In this document: piece by piece, positions 1 through 6,730 of the stretch
Layout: each line of letters begins with the position of its first letter
Numbering within the stretch: position 1 is the stretch's first letter
Assembly (NCBI GenBank): GCA_030598075.1
Contig: JAUVQP010000040.1
Span: 1 to 10,143 of the forward strand
Length of the DNA stretch: 10,143 nucleotides
Origin: Miltoncostaeaceae bacterium
Lineage (GTDB): Bacteria; Actinomycetota; Thermoleophilia; Miltoncostaeales; Miltoncostaeaceae
Direction of reading: 5' to 3'
The notes under the pieces: generated by a model
Database searches by the model: none
Told to the model about the DNA's origin: nothing
Seen by the model: the letters and a program-made list of their open reading frames with translations, nothing else
Translations under genes and position numbers: made by a program

Positions 1-1503
1 CCGCGATTCCTCGCGAACCCGGTCCTCCAGCGCAATCGCCCCGACCACCCGACCGTCGAGGACGACGCTGAGCACGGCCGCCCCGCGCGCGGTCCACGGC
101 TCCGCCCACTCGCGGAGCGGTGCGGGCATCTCGACGCCGGCCTCGCGGAGCAGGGCGGGGCCGCCGACCGCGACGCGGTGGCCGTCGACCGTGGCCTCCA
201 CGCCCCGGCCGATCATGGGACGGAAGCCGTAACCCCGAGGCACGGGACCCGACCGCTCGGCATGCGCCAGAATCGCCCGCGCCAGCGGATGCTCGCTGTC
301 GGACTCGACGGCTCCCGCCAGCGCCACGATGCGGGCAACGTCGTCGCCGTCAACCGCAGCGACATCGACCACCCGATGGTCGCCCGTCGTCAGGGTTCCG
401 GTCTTGTCGAACATGACGACGTCGACCTGGCGCATGCGCTCCAGGGCCAGGCGATCGCGAACCAGGATCCCCTGCTGTGCCGCGAGGGCGGTCGAGAGCG
501 CGATGACCAGCGGGATCGCCAGCCCGAGGGCGTGCGGGCAGGCCACGACAAGCACGGTGACCGTCCGAACGACCGCCTGGGTGGGGTCGTCGGCGCCGAT
601 CCACCAGGCGAGGAAGGTCAGGACGCCCACGGACGCCGCCACGACGAAGAGCAGCCCCGCCGCGCGATCGGCCAGCGCCTGGGTGCGCGACCCGCTCGCC
701 TGGGCCTCCTCCACAAGGCGCTGGATCCCGGCGAGGGCGGTATCGTCGCCCACCGCGTCCACGCGAAAGCGCAGTGAGGAAGCGACCGCGACGGTCCCGC
801 CGGTGACGCGCTCGCCGGGGTTGCGGACGACGGAACGCGACTCGCCGGTCAGGGTCGACTCGTCCAGCTCGGCGGGAGCTTCCACGACCTCACCGTCGGC
901 GGGAACGCGACCACCGGGACGCACCAGGACGACATCGCCCAGGCGAAGCTCGGCGATCGGCACCTTCTCGATCCCCGCCCCGGTCTCCCGCTCCGCGGTG
1001 TCCGGGAGCAGCGCCGCCAGCGTGTCCAGCGCGCTCCGCGCTTGGCCGATGGCCTTCATCTCCTGCCAGTGACCGAGGAGCATGACGACGATCAGCGCGG
1101 CCAGCTCCCACCAGAACTCGAGGTCAAAGAAGCCGAGGCTGGTCGCCCAGCTCGCGACGAAGGCGACCACGATCGCCATCGAGATGAGCAGCATCATCCC
1201 AGGCTGGCGCGCGCGTATCTCGGACCAGCCGCCCTCCAGAAAGACCCGCCCGCCGTAGACGAAGATGACGGTGCCGAGAACCGGAGGAACGACGTCGGTC
1301 AGCGCCTCGGGCATCGAGTAGCCGAACCACCCCTGCACCGTCTCGCTGAAGACGATGACCGGGAGCGCGAGGACCAGCGTCAGCCAGAAGCGCTTCCGGA
1401 AGATATCGGCGTGCCCGGCGTGGTCGTGCCCGGCGTGCGTCTCATCGTCGTCGCGCGCCGAACCGCGCTGCCCATGCCGATGCCGGTGCTCGCCCCCGGT
1501 CAT
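1..1503 (-). CDS. copB: CopB-like heavy-metal (copper) translocating P1B-type ATPase, C-terminal part cut by the window edge
   Basis: This is a membrane ATPase that exports copper (Cu+/Cu2+, possibly Ag+) from the cytoplasm using ATP. The 501 codons in the window show a His-rich N-terminus (His 6, 8, 10, 23, 26, 28, 31) and about six membrane segments: ~40-57, ~71-89, ~103-125, ~130-150, and a pair around residues 270-335. The actuator motif TGES is at 219-222, the metal-site CPH at 322-324 in the sixth helix, the phosphorylation motif DKTGTLT begins at Asp366, and the nucleotide-domain HP pair is at 405-406. CPH rather than CPC, together with a His-rich tail instead of CxxC heavy-metal domains, is the signature of the P1B-3 (CopB) subgroup. 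The end of the ATP-binding domain, the GDGxND hinge and the last two helices lie outside the window. ATG at 1503 is the only good start, since an in-frame stop lies 11 codons upstream. No strong Shine-Dalgarno is visible. It starts 33 nt after nrdJ. The family is clear; metal specificity is inferred. Confidence 0.93.
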   Translation of the reverse strand, partial: MTGGEHRHRHGQRGSARDDDETHAGHDHAGHADIFRKRFWLTLVLALPVIVFSETVQGWFGYSMPEALTDVVPPVLGTVIFVYGGRVFLEGGWSEIRARQPGMMLLISMAIVVAFVASWATSLGFFDLEFWWELAALIVVMLLGHWQEMKAIGQARSALDTLAALLPDTAERETGAGIEKVPIAELRLGDVVLVRPGGRVPADGEVVEAPAELDESTLTGESRSVVRNPGERVTGGTVAVASSLRFRVDAVGDDTALAGIQRLVEEAQASGSRTQALADRAAGLLFVVAASVGVLTFLAWWIGADDPTQAVVRTVTVLVVACPHALGLAIPLVIALSTALAAQQGILVRDRLALERMRQVDVVMFDKTGTLTTGDHRVVDVAAVDGDDVARIVALAGAVESDSEHPLARAILAHAERSGPVPRGYGFRPMIGRGVEATVDGHRVAVGGPALLREAGVEMPAPLREWAEPWTARGAAVLSVVLDGRVVGAIALEDRVREESR

Positions 1504-1536
1504 TGCCGAGGGCCGTGCCTCAGCCTCGATATGCGG

Positions 1537-4353
1537 TTAGCCGCAGCCGCTGGTGGCGCCGCAGGTGCGGCATGTGAGACAGGTACCGGCGCGCACCAGG
1601 TCGACCGAGCCACAGCTCCAGCACACCTCTCCGGTGGCCGTCATCCGGATTCGCGCGGACCCGCCGCCGTTGGTCGTGGTCGGTGCGTCGCTGAGCTTCA
1701 TCTGGCCCTTGCCCTCGAGCTCGGCCCGATACGCGTCCGTCAGAATTCCGATCGTGCGCTGATCCTCCTCGCCGAGGAACTTCGAACCCATCCAGCGCGC
1801 CAGATAGTCGACGACCGAGCGCGCCATCGGAATCGCCGGATAGCCGGTCATGCCGGCCGGCTCGAAACGGTGATCGACGTACTTGCTGATCAGCGCCTCG
1901 ACCGGGACGCCGTGCTGGAGCGCCATGGACCATGCGATGGCCAGCGAGTCGACCAGACCCGAGACGGTGGAGCCCTGCTTGCTCATCTTGATGAACACCT
2001 CGCCCGGCGCGCCGTCGTCGTAAAGGCCAACCGTGATGTAGCCCTCCTGCCCGCCGACGGTGAACTTGTGGGTCAGCGCATGACGATCGTCGGGGAGACG
2101 GCGTCTGACGGGCGCCGACTCGCGCCCTTCGGACCCCTGCGAGGACGAGTCGGCGATGGAGAGCGGCTGGGTGCGCTTGGAGCCGTCGCGGTAGACGGCG
2201 ATGGCCTTGAGCCCGAGCCTCCACCCCAGCGTGTAGATGTCGGCCACATCCTGAACCGTGGCCTCGTTCGGCAGGTTGACCGTCTTGCTGATGGCCCCCG
2301 AGACGAAGGGCTGCACGGCGGCCATCATGCGCACATGCCCCTCGGGCGCGATGGACCGGCCGCCCGGCAGGCCGAACGCGCAGTCGAAGACCGGCAGGTG
2401 CTCCCGGTCCAGCCCCGGAGCGCCGTCGATGGCACCGTGCTCGTCGATGTGCTCGATGATCGCGGCACGAGCCGCCTCGGCGTAGCCGAGGCTGATCAGG
2501 GCACGCTCGACATCGGTGTTGACGAGCTTCATCATGCCGCCGCCGACCAGCGTCTTGTAGCTGACGAGGCCGATCGCCGGCTCGATGCCCGTCGTGCTGG
2601 CGTCCATCATGAAGCTGATCGTGCCGGTCGGAGCGATGACGGAAACCTGGGCGTTGCGGTAGCCGAAAGCGCCCTGGGGGGCGCTCTGGCCGAGCTGCAC
2701 AGCTCGCTGGAGCGCGTCGATCGCCGCAGCCCGCACCTGGCCGTAGTTGCCGGCCGGCGCCGAGTCCGCGAGCGCGTCGGCCGCATCGCGGTGCATGCGC
2801 ACCACGCGGTCCTGCGCCTCGCGATCGGCCTCGTACCCGTCGTATGGTCCGACCACGCCCGCCACGCGGGCCGACTGCGCGTAGGCCTCACCCTGCATGA
2901 GAGCCGTGATCGCACCCGCCCACGCCCTGCCGGCGTCCGAGTCGTACGCCAACCCGAGACACATGAGGAGCGAGCCGAGGTTGGTGTAGCCGAGGCCGAG
3001 CTGGCGGTAGGCTCGCGCGTTGTCCCCGATGCGCCTCGTGGGGTAGCTGGCCGGCGTGACGATGATCTCCTGAGCCGTCAGCATGACGCGCACGGCGTGG
3101 CGGAAGTGCTCGATCTGGAACGTTCCGTCCTCCGCCAGGAACGTCATGAGGTTGATGGATGCCAGGTTGCACGCCGAGTCGTCGATGTGCATGTACTCCG
3201 AGCACGGGTTGGACCCGTTGATGCGACCCGCGTTGGGAGACGTGTGCCAACGCTGGATGGCATCGTCGTACTGCACGCCGGGGTCACCGCACACGTGCGC
3301 CGCGAGGGCGATCTCGTCGAGCAGGTCGGAGGCCGGCATCTGCCACGCCTGCTCGTCGCTGGCGACGTATCGCGCGGACCACGACTCACCGCTCTCGACC
3401 CGCGCGAAGAAGTCGTCCGTGAGCCTGACCGAATTGTTCGCGTTCTGGAACTGGATGGATCGCCAGGCCTCGCCGTTGAGGCCAAGGTCGTAGCCGGCGT
3501 CGCCGAGCGCGTAGGCCTTGCGCTCCTCCGCCGCCTTGCACCGGATGAAATCGACGATGTCGGGGTGATCGCCGTCGAGGATGACCATCTTGGCGGCGCG
3601 GCGGGTGCCGCCACCCGACTTGATGGAGCCCGCGCCCGAGTCGGCCCAGCGCATGAAGCTGACCGGGCCCGAGGCCTGGCCGCCGTTGGAGAGCGCCTCG
3701 CCATCCGCGCGGATGCGCGAGAGGTTGGCGCCCGCGCCGGAGCCGCCACGGAAGATCTCGGACTCGGAGGCGATCCACCTCTGGATGGACGGCATGGTGT
3801 CCTTGATCGACAGGATGAAGCACGCCGAGCACTGGTTGACCTGCGGCTCGCCGGGCTCGACCGGAGGGTCGTCCACGTCGAGGATGCGATCGGGGTCGTG
3901 CTCGCGGGCGGCGACCTGAACACCACAGTTGAACCACACCGGCGAGTTGAAGGCCGCGCGCTGAGCCACGAGCAGGTGCCGGAGCTCCTCTGCGAACGCC
4001 TCGGCCTCATCCCCGTCGGCGAAGTACGAGCCCTTCTCGCCGTGGTAGCGCAGGGTGTCGACCACGCGGTCGATTAGCTCGCGCAGGCTCGTCTCGCGAC
4101 GCGGGTCGTCCTGGCCGTAGCGAAAATACTTGCTCGCCACGATGTTGACGGCCGCGTCGGACCAGGCGGAGGGAAACTCGCAGTCGATCTGCTCGAAGAC
4201 GACGCGCTCCGAGCCATCCGGGGCCCGCTCCGCGATACGGGCCTGGCGCAGGCTCCACTCGATGGCGTCCCACGGATGCACGTCGGGCTGCGTGAATCGC
4301 CGGACGATCCCCAGGTCTCTGCGCGCTGTCGGGCTGGGCACTTCAGTCGCCAT
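1537..4353 (-). CDS. nrdJ: Class II (adenosylcobalamin-dependent) ribonucleoside-diphosphate reductase NrdJ
   Basis: This cytoplasmic enzyme reduces ribonucleotides to deoxyribonucleotides with a B12-derived radical, so it needs no oxygen and no second subunit. The 938-residue protein has the full class II layout. The motif NSPVWFNCGV lies near residue 135. SACF at 176-179 supplies one redox cysteine (Cys178). NPCSE at 382-386 carries the thiyl-radical Cys384 and the catalytic Asn and Glu. The partner Cys395 lies 11 residues on, the spacing known in this family. The phosphate-binding loop PTGTIS is at 575-580. A linker leads to a TSCPD-type domain (~762-860). The tail holds Cys 911, 914, 925, 928, 931 and 937, as expected for the zinc-binding/disulfide-relay end. 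ATG at 4353 is preceded by AGGAG with a 7-nt spacer, which decides the start. The open frame upstream belongs to antisense of nrdR. It overlaps nrdR by 11 nt. I see no cobalamin riboswitch in the short leader, so control is probably through NrdR. Confidence 0.97.
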   Translation of the reverse strand: MATEVPSPTARRDLGIVRRFTQPDVHPWDAIEWSLRQARIAERAPDGSERVVFEQIDCEFPSAWSDAAVNIVASKYFRYGQDDPRRETSLRELIDRVVDTLRYHGEKGSYFADGDEAEAFAEELRHLLVAQRAAFNSPVWFNCGVQVAAREHDPDRILDVDDPPVEPGEPQVNQCSACFILSIKDTMPSIQRWIASESEIFRGGSGAGANLSRIRADGEALSNGGQASGPVSFMRWADSGAGSIKSGGGTRRAAKMVILDGDHPDIVDFIRCKAAEERKAYALGDAGYDLGLNGEAWRSIQFQNANNSVRLTDDFFARVESGESWSARYVASDEQAWQMPASDLLDEIALAAHVCGDPGVQYDDAIQRWHTSPNAGRINGSNPCSEYMHIDDSACNLASINLMTFLAEDGTFQIEHFRHAVRVMLTAQEIIVTPASYPTRRIGDNARAYRQLGLGYTNLGSLLMCLGLAYDSDAGRAWAGAITALMQGEAYAQSARVAGVVGPYDGYEADREAQDRVVRMHRDAADALADSAPAGNYGQVRAAAIDALQRAVQLGQSAPQGAFGYRNAQVSVIAPTGTISFMMDASTTGIEPAIGLVSYKTLVGGGMMKLVNTDVERALISLGYAEAARAAIIEHIDEHGAIDGAPGLDREHLPVFDCAFGLPGGRSIAPEGHVRMMAAVQPFVSGAISKTVNLPNEATVQDVADIYTLGWRLGLKAIAVYRDGSKRTQPLSIADSSSQGSEGRESAPVRRRLPDDRHALTHKFTVGGQEGYITVGLYDDGAPGEVFIKMSKQGSTVSGLVDSLAIAWSMALQHGVPVEALISKYVDHRFEPAGMTGYPAIPMARSVVDYLARWMGSKFLGEEDQRTIGILTDAYRAELEGKGQMKLSDAPTTTNGGGSARIRMTATGEVCWSCGSVDLVRAGTCLTCRTCGATSGCG

Positions 4354-4948
4354 CCGGTGTCTCCTGGTTTGTCGAGGTATCCCGCCCACCGCGCAGCGCT
4401 CTGAGGCGGCCGCGCCCACTGGCCGACGCGCCTCCGACGGTAGTGAGGGTATCGAACATCTGTTCGTCGAGCGACCCCTGTTCGCGAGGCAGAGGCGGCT
4501 CGCGCTCCAGGCGCGCCAGCTCCTCCTCGAACTCCTCCAGATCCGCAAACGCCCTGTAGACGGAGGCGAAGCGCACGTACGCGACCGCATCGATCTCCTT
4601 AAGCCGGCGCAGCGCGAGGTCGCCGATGAGCGCGCTCCGGACCTCCCGGCGCAGACGATTCCGCAGCTCCCCCTCGATGTCGCGCACCGCCACCTCGAGC
4701 AGGCCCGTGGCCACCGCCCGCTTGTGGCATGCGCGCTGGAGACCGTCGAGCAGCTTCTGTCGATCGAACGGCTGCCGATCGCCGGAACTCTTGATGACGA
4801 GCAGCGGCGTCTCCTCCACGCGCTCGTAGCTGGTGAAGCGCCGTCCGCAGGACTGGCACTCGCGACGGCGCCTGATGGCGTCCTTCGTGTCGGGGACTCG
4901 CGACTCGACCACGCGGTGCTCGGGGTGATCACAGAAGGGGCAGATCAT
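4343..4948 (-). CDS. nrdR: Transcriptional repressor NrdR with a C-terminal extension
   Basis: NrdR senses ATP/dATP and represses ribonucleotide reductase genes by binding paired 16-bp boxes. The 201-residue protein begins with the diagnostic zinc ribbon, Cys3/Cys6 and Cys31/Cys34 (CPFC and CQSCGRRF), followed by FTSYER and an ATP-cone domain at about 49-139 ending in VRFASVYRAF. Family members usually stop at about 150-160 residues. Here roughly 50 further residues follow, polar and low in hydrophobics, and probably disordered. ATG at 4948 gives the canonical MICPFC-type N-terminus and has an AGGAA Shine-Dalgarno close upstream. Its stop codon overlaps the start of nrdJ by 11 nt, so the two are co-transcribed and translation is probably coupled. 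Two NrdR-box-like palindromes sit just upstream, indicating autoregulation (inferred). Confidence 0.97.
   Translation of the reverse strand: MICPFCDHPEHRVVESRVPDTKDAIRRRRECQSCGRRFTSYERVEETPLLVIKSSGDRQPFDRQKLLDGLQRACHKRAVATGLLEVAVRDIEGELRNRLRREVRSALIGDLALRRLKEIDAVAYVRFASVYRAFADLEEFEEELARLEREPPLPREQGSLDEQMFDTLTTVGGASASGRGRLRALRGGRDTSTNQETPDGD
4361..4365 (-). promoter_or_regulatory. Ribosome binding site of nrdJ
   Basis: On the minus strand this reads AGGAG, with a 7-nt spacer to ATG at 4353. It lies inside the 3' end of nrdR and fixes the nrdJ start against the much longer open frame that continues upstream. Confidence 0.75.
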
Positions 4949-4953
4949 CCGGT

Positions 4954-4958
4954 TTCCT
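4954..4958 (-). promoter_or_regulatory. Ribosome binding site of nrdR
   Basis: On the minus strand this reads AGGAA, 5 nt before the ATG at 4948. It supports the start that yields the conserved CPFC zinc-ribbon N-terminus. Confidence 0.65.
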
Positions 4959-4990
4959 GTCGGGGAGAACCCAACGGCCGGACTCGCCGA

Positions 4991-5006
4991 CCACTAGGTC
5001 TAGTGT
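4991..5006. promoter_or_regulatory. NrdR box 1 (proximal to nrdR)
   Basis: The 16-mer CCACTAGGTCTAGTGT contains the perfect inverted repeat CACTAG-GT-CTAGTG (4992-5005). It fits the NrdR-box consensus remembered as acaCwAtATaTwGtgt at most positions, including the conserved CtA...TaG core. Its centre is 50 bp upstream of the nrdR ATG and 32 bp from the second box. It is expected to overlap the nrdR promoter, so NrdR binding would block transcription of nrdR-nrdJ. Binding is inferred; the symmetry and spacing are seen directly. Confidence 0.8.
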
Positions 5007-5022
5007 GTGACGATCGGTTCCC

Positions 5023-5038
5023 ACCCCATATTCGGGGT
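5023..5038. promoter_or_regulatory. NrdR box 2 (distal)
   Basis: The 16-mer ACCCCATATTCGGGGT is an inverted repeat with arms ACCCC/GGGGT (CACCCC/GGGGTG if extended to 5022-5039) around an AT-rich ATATTC centre, the only AT-rich patch here. It matches the ATAT core and the outer C/G positions of the NrdR consensus. Its centre is 32 bp, about three helical turns, from box 1. That is the spacing known for tandem NrdR boxes, which puts both on the same face of the DNA. On its own it would be a weak call; the pairing makes it convincing. Confidence 0.75.
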
Positions 5039-5160
5039 GTGGCGCAGAATCCTTCCCTGTCCCGCAGATCGATGCAAGCTTCGTCGCAGAACTTCTCGCC
5101 GCTCCGCGCGAAAATCGAGCGTCGTCTTTCCAATCGCCGCCGAGAAGGGTGCTTGTGGAC

Positions 5161-5691
5161 ATGGCCAACCTGACCTACGGAACCGCGGACTCGCCGGTGG
5201 GGACGCTGCTCCTCGTCGCGGGCAAGACCGGCCTCGTCCGGCTCGTCTACGCCCGGGGCGAAGCCGCCGAGGACGAACCGGACCGCATCGCCGCGGCGAT
5301 CTCGCCCCAGATCGTCGAGGACCAGGATTCCGTGGGCGCGGCCCGCGCACAACTCGACGAGTATTTCGCCGACACCCGGCGAGAGTTCGAGCTTCGGGTC
5401 GACCTCGCCGCGGTCGGCGCCTTCGGCCGGGACGTGCTCCAAGCCGCCGCCGCAATTCCCTACGGCCAGACGCTGACCTACGGAGCGCTCGCCGACCTGA
5501 TCGGGCGACCGCGCGCAAGCCGCGCCGTGGGCAACGCGCTCGCCGCCAACCCGGTCCCGATCGTCGTGCCGTGCCACCGCGTGCTGCGAATGGACGGGGG
5601 TCGCGGCGGCTACGCCGGGGGCGCCGAGATCAAGCGCGTCCTGCTGGACATCGAGGACGGTCGAAGGGAAGGTCCCCCAGCCGTCAGTTGA
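5161..5691 (+). CDS. ogt: Methylated-DNA--protein-cysteine S-methyltransferase (O6-alkylguanine-DNA alkyltransferase)
   Basis: This suicide DNA-repair protein transfers alkyl groups from O6-alkylguanine (and O4-alkylthymine) in DNA to its own cysteine. The 176-residue protein has the short N-terminal ribonuclease-like domain (about 1-85). The C-terminal DNA-binding domain then carries YGQTLTYGALA, the helix with RASRAVGNA including the arginine finger, and the active site PCHR with Cys138. After it come HRVL and the GGYAGG loop. The start is uncertain among three in-frame codons: GTG 5149, GTG 5155 and ATG 5161. A GAGAAGG Shine-Dalgarno at 5142-5148 lies 6 nt from GTG 5155 and 12 nt from ATG 5161. 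I chose ATG because the family-like N-terminus begins there. No convincing promoter was recognised. It is divergent from nrdR and shares the region holding the NrdR boxes. Its 3' end overlaps lepB by 8 nt, tail to tail. Confidence 0.95.
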   Translation: MANLTYGTADSPVGTLLLVAGKTGLVRLVYARGEAAEDEPDRIAAAISPQIVEDQDSVGAARAQLDEYFADTRREFELRVDLAAVGAFGRDVLQAAAAIPYGQTLTYGALADLIGRPRASRAVGNALAANPVPIVVPCHRVLRMDGGRGGYAGGAEIKRVLLDIEDGRREGPPAVS

Positions 5692-6274
5692 GCATCGAGA
5701 TCCGATTGGCCGGCCAGTAGATCGCCTCGGCCTGGCCGATGATGCTATCGACGTCCACGAAGGGTGCCGGGGTGCCCCCGGGCAAGCCGTTCTCGGTCCA
5801 CTGGCTGGAGTCGCAGGACTGTGGACGATTGTCGCCCAGCACGAAGACGTGGCCCGCGGGAACCGTCTCCTCGGCGAGGGCATTGTTGCTGGGCAGTCGG
5901 GCGCTCGAGACGACGTACGGCTCGCCGTTGACGATCGGCGGTCCCGTCGCCGGAACCTCGACCGTGTCGCCCGCGACCGCGATGACGCGCTTGACGAAGG
6001 GGATGTCGGGATCCTGCGCGCTGCTGCAGGTTCGACGCGCCGCGCGCGGCGCGTCGAACACGATGATGTCGCCGCGCCCAACATCGCGGAAGCGGTAGAT
6101 GAGACGGTTGGCCAGGATGCGATCTCCGCCGCTGCTCTCGCTCGCGCCGCGGATGGTGGGCTGCATCGACTCGGTGGGAATTCGGTACGGCTTGGCGAGG
6201 GTCGCCTGCACGAGAAACGCAAGCGAAAGGGCGATCATGACCGGCACGAGCAGGTCGCGCAGCAGTTGGCGCAT
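5684..6274 (-). CDS. lepB: Signal peptidase I
   Basis: This membrane-anchored serine protease removes signal peptides from exported preproteins on the outer face of the cytoplasmic membrane. The 196-residue protein has one N-terminal membrane anchor (~8-27). Box B is PTESMQPT with nucleophile Ser36. Box C surrounds residues 51-73. Box D, PFVKRVIAVAGD, holds general-base Lys95, and box E is GDNR at 147-150. Cys83 and Cys154 lie in the extracytoplasmic part and might pair as a disulfide (inference). The variable stretch between boxes C and D, about residues 74-84, is encoded by a perfect 30-bp palindrome. ATG at 6274 places the anchor correctly; the Shine-Dalgarno is weak. It lies 15 nt after the small secreted-protein gene, so the two are probably one operon. 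It converges on ogt with an 8-nt overlap, leaving no room for a separate intergenic terminator. Confidence 0.95.
   Translation of the reverse strand: MRQLLRDLLVPVMIALSLAFLVQATLAKPYRIPTESMQPTIRGASESSGGDRILANRLIYRFRDVGRGDIIVFDAPRAARRTCSSAQDPDIPFVKRVIAVAGDTVEVPATGPPIVNGEPYVVSSARLPSNNALAEETVPAGHVFVLGDNRPQSCDSSQWTENGLPGGTPAPFVDVDSIIGQAEAIYWPANRISMLN
6030..6059. repeat. Perfect 30-bp palindrome inside lepB
   Basis: The left arm GTTCGACGCGCCGCG (6030-6044) is the exact reverse complement of 6045-6059, with no spacer and no mismatch. Symmetry ends at both outer bases (6029 and 6060). As RNA it could form a stem of about 13 bp with a tight loop. It lies in codons for a variable, surface-exposed part of signal peptidase I. 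Its function is unknown. Confidence 0.9.
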
Positions 6275-6289
6275 AGGCTCTCGGGGCCT

Positions 6290-6730
6290 CTACCCGTCAG
6301 ACGCGCCGCCGCGCCGCGCCCAGATGCCTGCACCGATGGCCACCACCAACACCACTCCCGCCAGGCCGATCCACAGGCCCAGGCTCGATCCGCCATCGTC
6401 GACGTCGACGATGTCGGAGCCGATCTGGTTGGCGCCGCACGCCTCCCCGGGCTTCTCCACGTTCGTGATCCGGGCGTCCGACAGCACCTCGACGAGGGCG
6501 CCGTACTGCCGCTCGTCGTCGCGCACGAGGCCGAACGCCTCGTCGAACTCCGCCGGTGTGTAGCACTCGTCGATCTGGCCGTTGTCCTCGAAATCGTTCA
6601 GGATGTCGCGTCCGTCAGCCAGCGCTCCCGCCGGAGCGAGCAGCGCCCCGAGAGCGATGATGACGAGAAACAGAGCGCGGCGCAGAAGAGCCCCCGGAAC
6701 GTGGACCTGACGGGGCGGGATCAGCCCCAC
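6290..6730 (-). CDS. Small secreted, membrane-anchored protein with an EF-hand-like acidic loop, function unknown
   Basis: I cannot name a function. The 146-residue protein has a basic start (Arg17, Arg18) and a hydrophobic core 19-35 ending in ALA|D, a good signal-peptidase I site after residue 38. A short acidic domain follows, then a C-terminal membrane helix (~117-138) and a stop-transfer ARR. The mature domain holds DFEDNGQIDECY (46-57), resembling a calcium loop with Asp46, Glu48, Asn50, Gly51, Ile53 and Asp54. Position 12 is Tyr57 rather than Glu, so it is not a complete EF-hand. Cys56 and Cys98 could form a disulfide. From memory, short secreted proteins with a similar D-x-x-D-x-G...Y motif are common in Thermoleophilia. 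No ATG is available. GTG at 6730 is the only plausible start and lacks a Shine-Dalgarno, but a promoter just upstream would give a nearly leaderless mRNA. It is followed 15 nt later by lepB. Confidence 0.72.
   Translation of the reverse strand: MGLIPPRQVHVPGALLRRALFLVIIALGALLAPAGALADGRDILNDFEDNGQIDECYTPAEFDEAFGLVRDDERQYGALVEVLSDARITNVEKPGEACGANQIGSDIVDVDDGGSSLGLWIGLAGVVLVVAIGAGIWARRGGASDG

Noticed and set aside
1042..4077. A 1011-codon open frame on the plus strand, antisense to nrdJ
   Set aside because: It lies opposite a complete, motif-verified NrdJ. Its translation is rich in Arg, Val, Asp and His without any recognisable domain, as expected from the complement of GC-biased codons.
4354..4932. 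Upstream extension of the nrdJ frame to an ATG at 4932
   Set aside because: It covers nrdR in another frame of the same strand. The extension is Ser/Arg-rich noise, and AGGAG at 4361-4365 marks the real start at 4353.
4949..5160. Adenosylcobalamin riboswitch before the B12-dependent reductase operon
   Set aside because: The region is only about 212 nt and is occupied by the operator palindromes. I could not find a B12-box-like conserved core or room for the long aptamer. A covariance-model search would settle it.
5849..6700. Upstream extension of the O-antigen-ligase frame on the plus strand
   Set aside because: It is antisense to lepB and the small secreted gene. The residues are charged, low-complexity shadow sequence with no membrane segments.
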